Shown here piece after piece: positions 8,131 to 16,670 of a stretch of 33,512 bases of DNA (position 1 is its first letter; the number at the start of each line of letters is the position of its first letter). The notes under the pieces were generated by a model. It worked only from the letters and a program-made list of their open reading frames with translations. It was not told the origin of the DNA and did not search any database. This DNA is from Candidatus Enterousia avistercoris (GTDB lineage Bacteria; Pseudomonadota; Alphaproteobacteria; Rs-D84). The stretch spans positions 1 to 33,512 of the forward strand of contig JADINC010000044.1 in assembly GCA_017694255.1 (NCBI GenBank), given 5' to 3'. The translations under genes and the position numbers were made by a program.

Positions 8131-10509
8131 TCAGAACAACGGCGGGAAACAATCGCCACCATTTTCTGGGCAACAGTTAAAACCTGCAACCCCCATATCT
8201 GTATATATCTCGCCCGGACAGCAACCATTTGCATCCGCCGCCGCCCCATCTGGACACGTCGGCAGACTTTCCGATACTTCACTTACATACTCTGTTGTTT
8301 CAACAGTTTCAACTGTTTCTGCCCCAGAATACGGCACATCTGTTTCATATTCTGGATCCGCAACAAACATATTTTCGTTTTGCGACACATTGTATGCCGG
8401 CTTGCTGGCTAATATTTCTTCCTCGCTTGGGATTTCTGGTTCCGATACCGGTTCTGACACAGGGGCCGGCACAGGTTCTGGGACCACAACGGGTTCTGGT
8501 TCAACAACCGGCGCCGGTGCAGGTTCTGGCACTGGTTCTGGTTCAACAACCGGCGCGGGTTCAACAACTGGTGTCGGTGCGGGCTCTGGCACTGGTTCTG
8601 GTTCCACAACGGGCGCCGGTTCAACCTGTACAACATCAACAGTTTCTTCTTCTGCCACTTCTGCGATAAACGGACTGGGTTCCCCAGTTTCACTGGCCGC
8701 TGTATCTGGTGCATTTTCTTCGGGTACTGTCGCTGCCAAATCAGGTGTTTTATCCCCCATATTGCGCTGGTACAACCACAATGTAAACACAGATACCACA
8801 ATCAACACCAACAGCATTATATAATAAATTAATGTAGGCTTACGCGTGGCTGGCACTGTCGGCGTTGCGGCCCCAGTAATCGGCGACACTGGCCGCACAT
8901 CACTGGCCGCTGGCACCCCCGGCACAACAGGGTGGGGCGCACTGGTTCCTGGGTGCGATAATGTGGCATTTGCCATATTTTGTCCGCCGTTCATTTCCCC
9001 CAGCGCATTATTATCCACACCTCCGACATTCGGCATTACTGCTTCGGGGCGCACTGTATCCATTGCCGGCGCAAAGGCATCATTTGTTGACCCCGACGCA
9101 TTTGCTGATGAAATTGCATCCATCGCCGGCCGCGACGGCATTTGTTCCCCAAAATTCTGGGGTGTGTTATCTATAACCGGCCGAACATTCAACGGCTGGT
9201 CCGCCCCAGTGTTCGAATTTTCAACATTCGAAACCGGCGGCACAAATGACAACGGCGACGAATCCATATTATTGCCATATGTGTTCATAGTATTTTCTGT
9301 TTCTGCCTGGCTGGGACGTGGCACATCTGGCACCGGACTGGACACACCGAATTCGATTGGTTTAAATGCAATTTCTTCATCCAATGTTTCTGGATTTTTA
9401 TCGAACAACGGCTTTACATCATCTTTATTATCTGGCATTACAGTTTCCCCCCGTTCTGGCTGAGTTATTTTATAATTTTCATCTTCTGTATATTCTGCGT
9501 TGTCCGCATTATCATCTGGAACATACGACTCAACAGGCATACGCGCAACATTATTGTCTATTTCTGCCCCAGACGCCATTACTTTATCACGCGTATCGTC
9601 ATCTGGCGTGGCAAACGTGGTTTCATACGCATATTGATATTCCACGTCATCATCCTGGCCAGAATCCGTATCTTTTTTATTTTCATCATCCGCATCATCA
9701 CCGTTCCCCATATCATACGAAACATCGTACGATGTAAAGTTCGGCACAATTGCTGTTTCTGTTTCATCTGGGCGCCGTATTGGCGACGTTGTGTTTACAT
9801 TATCATATTCTGGCGTACGTGCCAAAATATCACGTGCTATTTCCGCATCAGCATCCGCAACGACCAGACGCCGCTGGGCATTTTCCAGACGTTTTTTTGC
9901 CCGCTTTAATTTTTCATTAACTGCGTCAATCTGTGCATCTGTTTTCAATATTTTTGCCGCAGACTGCTTGGTCGGTTCACGTCCAACCCGTTTTTTCTGT
10001 TGCGCCAATTTTGCACGCAATTGCTTTAGCCGCGCGCGCAATTCATCCATTGAATCATTTGCCCGCGCAATTGTATCACGGGCCCGCGCCGCCCCAGATT
10101 CCGCCAACGCCAACCGTTCACCAGCCGCGCGCCGAATTGACGCATTACGAAAGCGCACCAAATCCCCCAGCGCATCTGTCAAATCGCTTTTATTTTCATA
10201 TGCCTGAATCAAGTTATCATATTGCGCCAAGCCGCTGTATTCGATATCCAGTTTTTGATACTTGTTATCTTTCTTTGGGCGCACTGTTTCCAAATCCAGG
10301 TTATAATCATTGACTAAAATATCATCCCATTTTCTGTCGCCAACTGGATTAATCACCAACAACACATTAGGTTTTCTGTCATCAATTGTATAATCCAGCA
10401 CAAACACCAGTTTCCCATCCACATCATAATAGGCCCGAAAAACATTCCCGGCGATATCATATTCCCGTGCTGACAAAACAGAATTAATATTTTCTCTCTC
10501 GCTTGGCAT
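8131..10509 (-). CDS. large single-TM envelope protein: coiled-coil N-terminal part, TM helix, Pro/Glu (EPAPVVEPEPVPEP) repeat, Cys-rich C-terminus
   Basis: Start taken at MPSERENINS 14 nt after the gcrA stop; TM LIYYIMLLVLIVVSVFTLWLY; C-terminus LPTCPDGAAADANGCCPGEIYTDMGVAGFNCCPENGGDCFPPLF. Confidence 0.8.
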   Translation of the reverse strand: MPSERENINSVLSAREYDIAGNVFRAYYDVDGKLVFVLDYTIDDRKPNVLLVINPVGDRKWDDILVNDYNLDLETVRPKKDNKYQKLDIEYSGLAQYDNLIQAYENKSDLTDALGDLVRFRNASIRRAAGERLALAESGAARARDTIARANDSMDELRARLKQLRAKLAQQKKRVGREPTKQSAAKILKTDAQIDAVNEKLKRAKKRLENAQRRLVVADADAEIARDILARTPEYDNVNTTSPIRRPDETETAIVPNFTSYDVSYDMGNGDDADDENKKDTDSGQDDDVEYQYAYETTFATPDDDTRDKVMASGAEIDNNVARMPVESYVPDDNADNAEYTEDENYKITQPERGETVMPDNKDDVKPLFDKNPETLDEEIAFKPIEFGVSSPVPDVPRPSQAETENTMNTYGNNMDSSPLSFVPPVSNVENSNTGADQPLNVRPVIDNTPQNFGEQMPSRPAMDAISSANASGSTNDAFAPAMDTVRPEAVMPNVGGVDNNALGEMNGGQNMANATLSHPGTSAPHPVVPGVPAASDVRPVSPITGAATPTVPATRKPTLIYYIMLLVLIVVSVFTLWLYQRNMGDKTPDLAATVPEENAPDTAASETGEPSPFIAEVAEEETVDVVQVEPAPVVEPEPVPEPAPTPVVEPAPVVEPEPVPEPAPAPVVEPEPVVVPEPVPAPVSEPVSEPEIPSEEEILASKPAYNVSQNENMFVADPEYETDVPYSGAETVETVETTEYVSEVSESLPTCPDGAAADANGCCPGEIYTDMGVAGFNCCPENGGDCFPPLF

Positions 10510-10522
10510 CAGAATGTCCCCA

Positions 10523-11068
10523 TTATTTTTTTCTTGGTGGTGTGAATTGATACGCCTGTTTACAGTGTTCATAGCAATACGGTTTGCCAACAAAAACCGG
10601 CGCACCACAGAAATGGAAATTTTCAGAATCCGGATCACCAATTGGCCATCTGCACTGATTAGGCTTTAAATTCGCCATTTCCAACGAATGCTGAATTATA
10701 CGCTGGTGCATGGCCAACGTTTTATTCAACGTCCGCCCCCCAGATGTCGTCTTTTTTGTCCCGGTCGTCCCCGCGCCACGCGCGCCGGCCTTTGTGGTGG
10801 GCTTTTTTGATGTTGTCCGTGTGTTTTTCGCACTGGCAACCGAACTTGTTTTCTTTGTCCCACGCCCAGACGTCGTCTTTTTCGTTGTGGTTGTTGCACT
10901 TTCGGCGACAACGCCCCCCGCCTTGGAATTCCAGCCCAACCGGTTTAATTTACCAACAACCGCGTTTTTGGACATTCCCAAACGCTTGCCAATTTCGGAC
11001 GTAGACAACCCTTTGCCCATCAATCCCTTTAATTTTTTCAGCATTACGCTGTCCCAACCCTTACTCAT
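10523..11068 (-). CDS. gcrA: GcrA family cell-cycle regulator
   Basis: MLKKLKGLMGKGLSTSEIGKRLGMSKNAVVGKLNRLGW at the N-terminus; CRWPIGDPDSENFHFCGAP...YCYEHCKQAYQ at the C-terminus. Confidence 0.9.
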   Translation of the reverse strand: MSKGWDSVMLKKLKGLMGKGLSTSEIGKRLGMSKNAVVGKLNRLGWNSKAGGVVAESATTTTKKTTSGRGTKKTSSVASAKNTRTTSKKPTTKAGARGAGTTGTKKTTSGGRTLNKTLAMHQRIIQHSLEMANLKPNQCRWPIGDPDSENFHFCGAPVFVGKPYCYEHCKQAYQFTPPRKK

Positions 11069-11141
11069 TTCAAAAAATCCTTGTTATATATATCGGTATA
11101 ATTGTAGCATAGTTTCGAATCGAAAGGCAAGGGGGAAAAAT

Positions 11142-11609
11142 ATGATTTATAATATATTTTTTATCATACTGCTGGGCATCGCCGCATGGTGTGCGTGGCG
11201 TATATCGGTTGCAGATTGGCGCCGCCGAATTATCCCAGACGTATATTTATTCCCGCTGTTGTTAATCGGACTTATCATCATCAACTTTTTCCCGTGGCCT
11301 GTATCCATGGGCGACGCCGTTCTTGCAGCCACATTCGGATATGCACTGGCGCTGATAATCGGCATAATATTCGACAAAGTTCATTCCACGCACACACCCG
11401 ACGCGATTCCGATTGGCATGGGGGACATAAAATTATTGGCCACAGGCGGCATATGGTTGGGATCCAGCGGTTTGGCAATGGCACTGGCTATTGCATGTAT
11501 TGCCGGGATTTTATGGGGAAAAATCAATCACCAGAAATACATTCCACTGGCCCCGTTTTTCATTTGTGGGGGATTTTTGGCTTTCATTATAAACAGCTTT
11601 TTGATATAA
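11142..11609 (+). CDS. A24 family prepilin peptidase (small form, no methyltransferase domain)
   Basis: Two catalytic Asp regions: ADWRRRIIPD and IGMGDIKLLA; multiple TM segments; ATG at 11142. Confidence 0.85.
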   Translation: MIYNIFFIILLGIAAWCAWRISVADWRRRIIPDVYLFPLLLIGLIIINFFPWPVSMGDAVLAATFGYALALIIGIIFDKVHSTHTPDAIPIGMGDIKLLATGGIWLGSSGLAMALAIACIAGILWGKINHQKYIPLAPFFICGGFLAFIINSFLI

Positions 11610-11639
11610 TTAACCATAATCAGGGAAACGGGCAGAGAA

Positions 11640-12566
11640 ATGAAACCACACCTATATCATGTATTTTTGATGTTTTTTGGCGCACTTGTCGGCGGCACCA
11701 GTGCCATGGCAACCACCTTTCCATCGGCCACAACACCATTTTCAAAATACGGCCAAATTCAAAACGTACAAAACTATTCATCAAACCCGTTTTGGAGTCC
11801 CGATGCCCCATATAACCAGCGTATGCCCGTACCCGTCTATGCCCAGGGTACTGATGTCGACACTACGGATTGTCAAACGGTTGTATCTGCATTGGTTGCG
11901 TCATTTTGTTCGACCCGCAATAATTGCACTGGCATGGACGTTAACGACGTCCGCCCAACAATCACGGTCCAGCTGGCCAGTCTGCCGAATCATAATTACG
12001 TAACACCATGCGCGGGATACATCGATACCGAATTCAAGAAATACACATCGGCCAACTCATATTTAACCCCGGGCACTGGGTCCACTGCATTTCCAACCGC
12101 CACGGGGCCTATGTACAATAATCAAAACACAACAACTGGTAATGGGGCTGCAAATTATAACCCCCAACAGAAATTACCAACATGGAACGGCGAACCATGG
12201 ATGCAGGACATGCTGCAACGAAAGCAGGAATTACAAAATCTGCAATCGGCAACCACAAACACAACAAACCTGGCACGCGCGGAATTTCCTGAAACCGCGC
12301 TGGATTTAACATTTACCCAGCGTCTGCAAAACGACGCTGCTGGATACGCCCCATACAAAGACGCATCTGCATACACGACAATAAATCTGGACGCGGTGGT
12401 CGCCGAACAAAATGAATTATATAAACAGCGTCAAAATGCATATTGCAATAATGCCCCACAAATGCTGGCAATATTAAATGCAGATTTGGCAACATTGGAA
12501 AAATGCAAAACTAATAATATTGCATATGAAACATGCCTGACCAAATTACAGGGGGTATATTATTAA
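11640..12566 (+). CDS. hypothetical secreted protein (308 aa)
   Basis: Signal peptide (FFGALVGGTSAMA); TAA overlaps the next ATG (TAATG). Confidence 0.78.
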   Translation: MKPHLYHVFLMFFGALVGGTSAMATTFPSATTPFSKYGQIQNVQNYSSNPFWSPDAPYNQRMPVPVYAQGTDVDTTDCQTVVSALVASFCSTRNNCTGMDVNDVRPTITVQLASLPNHNYVTPCAGYIDTEFKKYTSANSYLTPGTGSTAFPTATGPMYNNQNTTTGNGAANYNPQQKLPTWNGEPWMQDMLQRKQELQNLQSATTNTTNLARAEFPETALDLTFTQRLQNDAAGYAPYKDASAYTTINLDAVVAEQNELYKQRQNAYCNNAPQMLAILNADLATLEKCKTNNIAYETCLTKLQGVYY

Positions 12567-13735
12567 TGCGTATAAGTATTAAATATTTTATTGCATGTAT
12601 TTTCGGTCTTTGCATAACAAATTCATTCGCTGCTAATTGGAATGACCCCGATGTTCAGCTGGCACAAAGAATTTCTGACAGAACATTCGTAGATGGTCGT
12701 AATAGTCAAGTTGTCAGTATGCGCGGATACGATTTTAATCAAACAAACGGTGGCGCAACTGGCACCGGAACAACAGGCACAGGCACAGGCACGGGAACAA
12801 CAGGTACAGGCGGCACCGGTGGCACTGGTGGTACAGGTACCGGAACAGGAACTGGCACTGGTACCAACACCGGCACAAATACTGGCAACAGTACAACCAG
12901 AACTGGGAATCGTATTAACGCACGTGGTGTTGCCAGTGGGGCATTGGGCGCGGTTGGTGCCGTCACCGGCATAATGGGCGTGATTGATTCTGCATCGGGT
13001 TCTGGTGAACATTCATGGGGCGATGTATTACAAGGTACAATCAGTGGCGCCACTGCAACAGCTGGTGGTGCCGCTGTAATTAATGCAATTCCTGTGATTG
13101 GACAAATTGGATATGGTATTGCAATCGCTGTTGGTGCTGCTGGTGGCGCAATCATTTCCGGCTCACAATTATTTTCAGAAACTGATTGTCTGCATGATCC
13201 AGTCACCGGCTTATTCACATGTTGTCACACACAATTTAACCAGGGGGAACGTTATGCCGATATTGGCGATTACATGTTTTGCGGTGTTGAACAAGCAGAT
13301 GGTTCTGTGAACTTGATTAAACCTGGTGTTCGCCAATGCCTGCAAGGTGGTGAAGCAACTGCTGCATCATGGTGGGATGGATTATGGAAAGATGATTTTT
13401 GGCAACCCGAATGTGTTGTGCGTATTTGTGATAACACTGAACCACCGGCTGAATTCCCGGGATATATAGATTACGAACCCGATACTACAAACATATGTTG
13501 GAACTGGGTATGTATTAACGGCTATGAACGCCAGGGTAATACATGTGTTGCAACGGGTGGCGGCTCAAATGGTGGCGGAAATTCGGGTGGCACCCAACCA
13601 TCATCATCAGAATTACCAATTGATCAATATAATAAATTAATCAATCAAATTCAGACTGAACGTCAACGATTAATACAACAGTGCGGTCATATGCTGGGCA
13701 ATACTGTAAATATAACATCGCCAACAACAAAATAA
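12566..13735 (+). CDS. hypothetical secreted protein with Gly-Thr repeat and hydrophobic glycine-rich segments
   Basis: Signal peptide MRISIKYFIACIFGLCITNSFA; TGTGTTGTGTGTGTTGTGGTGGTGG tract; start 12566 rather than the track's 12533. Confidence 0.78.
   Translation: MRISIKYFIACIFGLCITNSFAANWNDPDVQLAQRISDRTFVDGRNSQVVSMRGYDFNQTNGGATGTGTTGTGTGTGTTGTGGTGGTGGTGTGTGTGTGTNTGTNTGNSTTRTGNRINARGVASGALGAVGAVTGIMGVIDSASGSGEHSWGDVLQGTISGATATAGGAAVINAIPVIGQIGYGIAIAVGAAGGAIISGSQLFSETDCLHDPVTGLFTCCHTQFNQGERYADIGDYMFCGVEQADGSVNLIKPGVRQCLQGGEATAASWWDGLWKDDFWQPECVVRICDNTEPPAEFPGYIDYEPDTTNICWNWVCINGYERQGNTCVATGGGSNGGGNSGGTQPSSSELPIDQYNKLINQIQTERQRLIQQCGHMLGNTVNITSPTTK
12752..12910. repeat. low-complexity GGNACN repeat encoding Gly-Thr
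   Basis: Repeated ggcaca/ggaaca/ggtaca units. Confidence 0.85.
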
Positions 13736-15472
13736 ATGCGACAATTTTTAATTTCTTTTATACTTGCAATATGCACAATATCCACCGCATTTGGGGCAGA
13801 TATGATGCCACCAACAGATATTCCCGTTGGTGCCGACTATGTTCCAATTTCGGAAATTCAAACACGCACGCCCGATGATACACAATGTGCCACGGCGGCC
13901 TTTGCACACAGTCTGGCATCAACCGTATCCAGCGTATCGGAAACCGATGACGAATTAACCATTCGCAAATGGATTTATGACGCGTTCAGTGCGCCTGAAA
14001 CACTGCGCACGGTTCTGGCCTGTCCAGAAATCGCATCGGTGGCGGATGATGAAACAATTACGTTTTTACCCATTGAATATACTTTTCCGGGCGGGCGTCA
14101 AATCATTGTAAATTACGAAACCCAACCAAAAATTTTAAAACAACGCATAACAATCAGTGAAAAACGCGAACTGCCATACGCCCCCAACCCTGAAATTGGC
14201 GCTGATGGCGATACATCCGTTTGGACAAATACCGATCCGGCATGGTATGCAATAATGGTTGTTGAACACGGTGCACTGGATGAATTTGTGGGACCGGACA
14301 AGAATAACACCATATCGCTGCAATGGATAAACGATAATATTGATACCATATATCCCCACGGTAACAGTTGTACCAGTAAAACCGCGCTGGCGGGCGATAA
14401 TGATATGGTGAATTTGGCGGGCAAGGCAACAGTAAACCTGGCGGATGATACAAATGATTACTATGTGGCTGGGGACGCAAATTTACAATGGATATCGTAC
14501 CTGGAAATTGGACTGGACGTCGTGATAACTGTCGCAACCGCCGGGGGTGGGGCGGCCGTTCTGGGCGCGACCAAGGCCGCGCGCGCATCGCGCGCCCTGA
14601 AAAACATTGGCATATCACTGCGCGCCCTGCGTCAAACAGACGCTGTACGCGACTATATTCGCGTATCCGCGCAATATTCACGCGCAACCGAAGAATTAAG
14701 AACAATTGATCGCGCAACGGACGCTGCCGCGCATGCCGCCAAAAGTGCCGAAATAGATAACCTGGCGCGTCAAATGCGCAACATGGAACAAACCAACGAC
14801 CAGGTTCGTCAATATCGCGAATACAGCGACACATTTTCATCATTAAATCAATATCGTCGCACACTGCGCGGTGTTTTACGCCCAGCCCAGCGTGGCAATA
14901 TTATCGCCCGCGCATGGCGTTCATTACGCGCGGCGAACACTGGTGGCCCAATGATAAAATCTGCCGCGCGCCTGGGACGCAGCAGCATGAAATCTGGGAA
15001 AATTCGCGATTGGTTATTCCAGACAACATTACAAAACATCGGCGCTGTTGCCAAACTGGAACAGGCTGGCGGTTTGCTGTATGGCGCATTAAATTTTGTT
15101 GGCGGCATGTACGATTGGACCGAAACCAGCACGGGTGAATATACCAGCGGTATAGAATTCAAACCATTAACGCTGCTGTCTGCTGATGATTTATCCGGCC
15201 AAGAAAACGTCGTTAACTATGGAATGTGGCTGATGTGGATGGGCGATTCGATAAGTGCCATGGACGACGATGCCGCATATCTGCAGGCGATGGATTTCGC
15301 CGATAAATTTCATTATAATTTGATGACAGTACAATCAGAAACACCAACCCCATGCAATATTGACATATACGTTGTCCGCCCAATTATTCGCAACCCTGGT
15401 GGCGACGCCCCCGAAATGTACTATCTGGTTATGAACGACGAACCGTGGACCACGGCGAATACTGGCGAATAA
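13736..15472 (+). CDS. hypothetical secreted/envelope protein (578 aa)
   Basis: Signal peptide MRQFLISFILAICTISTAFG; ATG abuts the preceding TAA; internal hydrophobic segment LEIGLDVVITVATAGGGAAVLG. Confidence 0.8.
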   Translation: MRQFLISFILAICTISTAFGADMMPPTDIPVGADYVPISEIQTRTPDDTQCATAAFAHSLASTVSSVSETDDELTIRKWIYDAFSAPETLRTVLACPEIASVADDETITFLPIEYTFPGGRQIIVNYETQPKILKQRITISEKRELPYAPNPEIGADGDTSVWTNTDPAWYAIMVVEHGALDEFVGPDKNNTISLQWINDNIDTIYPHGNSCTSKTALAGDNDMVNLAGKATVNLADDTNDYYVAGDANLQWISYLEIGLDVVITVATAGGGAAVLGATKAARASRALKNIGISLRALRQTDAVRDYIRVSAQYSRATEELRTIDRATDAAAHAAKSAEIDNLARQMRNMEQTNDQVRQYREYSDTFSSLNQYRRTLRGVLRPAQRGNIIARAWRSLRAANTGGPMIKSAARLGRSSMKSGKIRDWLFQTTLQNIGAVAKLEQAGGLLYGALNFVGGMYDWTETSTGEYTSGIEFKPLTLLSADDLSGQENVVNYGMWLMWMGDSISAMDDDAAYLQAMDFADKFHYNLMTVQSETPTPCNIDIYVVRPIIRNPGGDAPEMYYLVMNDEPWTTANTGE

Positions 15473-15479
15473 TTCCCCA

Positions 15480-15508
15480 TTGTATTTTTATTTACAACAA
15501 ACTATAAT
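15480..15508 (+). promoter_or_regulatory. promoter-like sequence upstream of the 105-aa ORF
   Basis: TTGTAT, 17-bp spacer, TATAAT at 15503-15508. Confidence 0.45.
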
Positions 15509-15529
15509 AATAGTGATGGGGGATGTGTT

Positions 15530-15847
15530 ATGAAGAAATTATTATACTCTTTATTTATCGCACTAGCATTTATCAGCACGGCCAACGCGTACCAGTTGTT
15601 ATCTTCCAAAGAACTGGGGAAAAACGACGCAAAAAACCAGACTGTTGTTGTAAAATGCACCACTGATACAGGCAAGGTATCAAACCAAACATGCACATTA
15701 CGTCGCTATGCAAAGTGCAGTGGCACGGGCACAAAGAAAAAGTGTTCCGGCTGGCAGGCATGGCAAGATTTACGAACCCCCGGAAAAAAATATTCTGATT
15801 GGCGCAGCGCGGCGTCTGCATGTTGCCGTGCCAAGGGCCTGCGTTAG
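15530..15847 (+). CDS. small secreted Cys-containing basic protein (105 aa)
   Basis: Signal peptide MKKLLYSLFIALAFISTANA; Cys-rich mature part. Confidence 0.75.
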   Translation: MKKLLYSLFIALAFISTANAYQLLSSKELGKNDAKNQTVVVKCTTDTGKVSNQTCTLRRYAKCSGTGTKKKCSGWQAWQDLRTPGKKYSDWRSAASACCRAKGLR

Positions 15848-15880
15848 CTATAGCATCCCCACACACAACACAAAAATAAA

Positions 15881-15907
15881 ACCACCGCCAAAATGGCGGT
15901 GTTTTTT
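15881..15907. terminator. bidirectional terminator
   Basis: CACCGCCA-AAA-TGGCGGTG flanked by A and T tracts. Confidence 0.7.
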
Positions 15908-15919
15908 ATATATGATATA

Positions 15920-15996
15920 TGGTGGATGTGATTGGACTCGAACCAACGACCTCTTCGATGTGAACGAAGCGCTCTAACCAACTGAGCTACACATCC
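15920..15996 (-). tRNA. tRNA-Val(CAC)
   Basis: Reverse complement GGATGTGTAGCTCAGTTGGTTAGAGCGCTTCGTTCACATCGAAGAGGTCGTTGGTTCGAGTCCAATCACATCCACCA. Confidence 0.94.
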
Positions 15997-16011
15997 GTTC
16001 AATCAGTTCCC

Positions 16012-16098
16012 TGGTGGGGATAGTGGGACTCGAACCCACACGGTTGCAATAACCAAAGGATTTTAAGTCCTCAGCGTCTACCATTCCGCCATATCCCC
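16012..16098 (-). tRNA. tRNA-Leu(TAA)
   Basis: Class II tRNA with long variable arm; anticodon loop CTTAAAA; encoded CCA. Confidence 0.94.
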
Positions 16099-16170
16099 AG
16101 AACTTAAAAAATCTGTGAAATATACTACCGCGCGATGGGCGCGCTTGTCAATATATTTCTGATGCACACA

Positions 16171-16202
16171 ATAAAAAAAGTGCCCAACCCCGGGCATTTT
16201 TT
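16171..16202 (-). terminator. terminator downstream of tRNA-Ala
   Basis: GTGCCC-AACCCC-GGGCAT hairpin flanked by A and T tracts. Confidence 0.6.
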
Positions 16203-16278
16203 TGGTGGAGCTGATGGGACTCAAACCCACGACCTCTACGATGCGAACGTAGCGCTCTATCAACTGAGCTACAACCCC
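16203..16278 (-). tRNA. tRNA-Ala(CGC)
   Basis: Anticodon loop TTCGCAT; acceptor has the G3:U70 alanine identity pair; encoded CCA. Confidence 0.93.
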
Positions 16279-16283
16279 AAACA

Positions 16284-16370
16284 TGGTGCGGATAAGAAGA
16301 CTCGAACTTCCAAGGCATTGCTGCCACTAGTACCTGAAACTAGCGCGTCTACCAATTCCGCCATATCCGC
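16284..16370 (-). tRNA. tRNA-Leu(CAG)
   Basis: Class II tRNA; anticodon loop TTCAGGT; encoded CCA. Confidence 0.94.
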
Positions 16371-16423
16371 AGTGCTTGCATATATTATATCAAGTTTATA
16401 TATTTTGCAACAATAAAATAACA

Positions 16424-16618
16424 TTATCTGATATCGCAGATATCCCGCCGCGCCAACGCGCGTTCCAGCGCACGTTCTGGCATAAACCATACCCCCGCCA
16501 CCAGCACATATATACCCAACGACACGAACGGATGAACAAATGCCATTGGTACTGCGATTAAAAACGCAATCTGCGCCCAAAAAATCCCCAGGATACAAAT
16601 CCGTCGCGCACACAACAC
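16424..16618 (-). pseudogene. possible remnant of a TMEM175/DUF1211-type membrane protein C-terminus
   Basis: 64-aa frame ...FWAQIAFLIAVPMAFVHPFVSLGIYVLVAGVWFMPERALERALAR resembles the final helices of that family; no N-terminal part visible. Confidence 0.3.
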
Positions 16619-16670
16619 TTATAAAAACACTTGCCCTGATTTTCACAAATTTGCTAAGATTCAACCAGAG

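Noticed and set aside
8390-8824. + strand ORF encoding GSGSTTGAG repeats
   Set aside because: Antisense image of the EPAPV repeat in the 8131-10509 gene
12739-13218. - strand ORF encoding VPVPVPV repeats
   Set aside because: Antisense image of the Gly-Thr repeat; the sense ORF has a signal peptide and operon coupling
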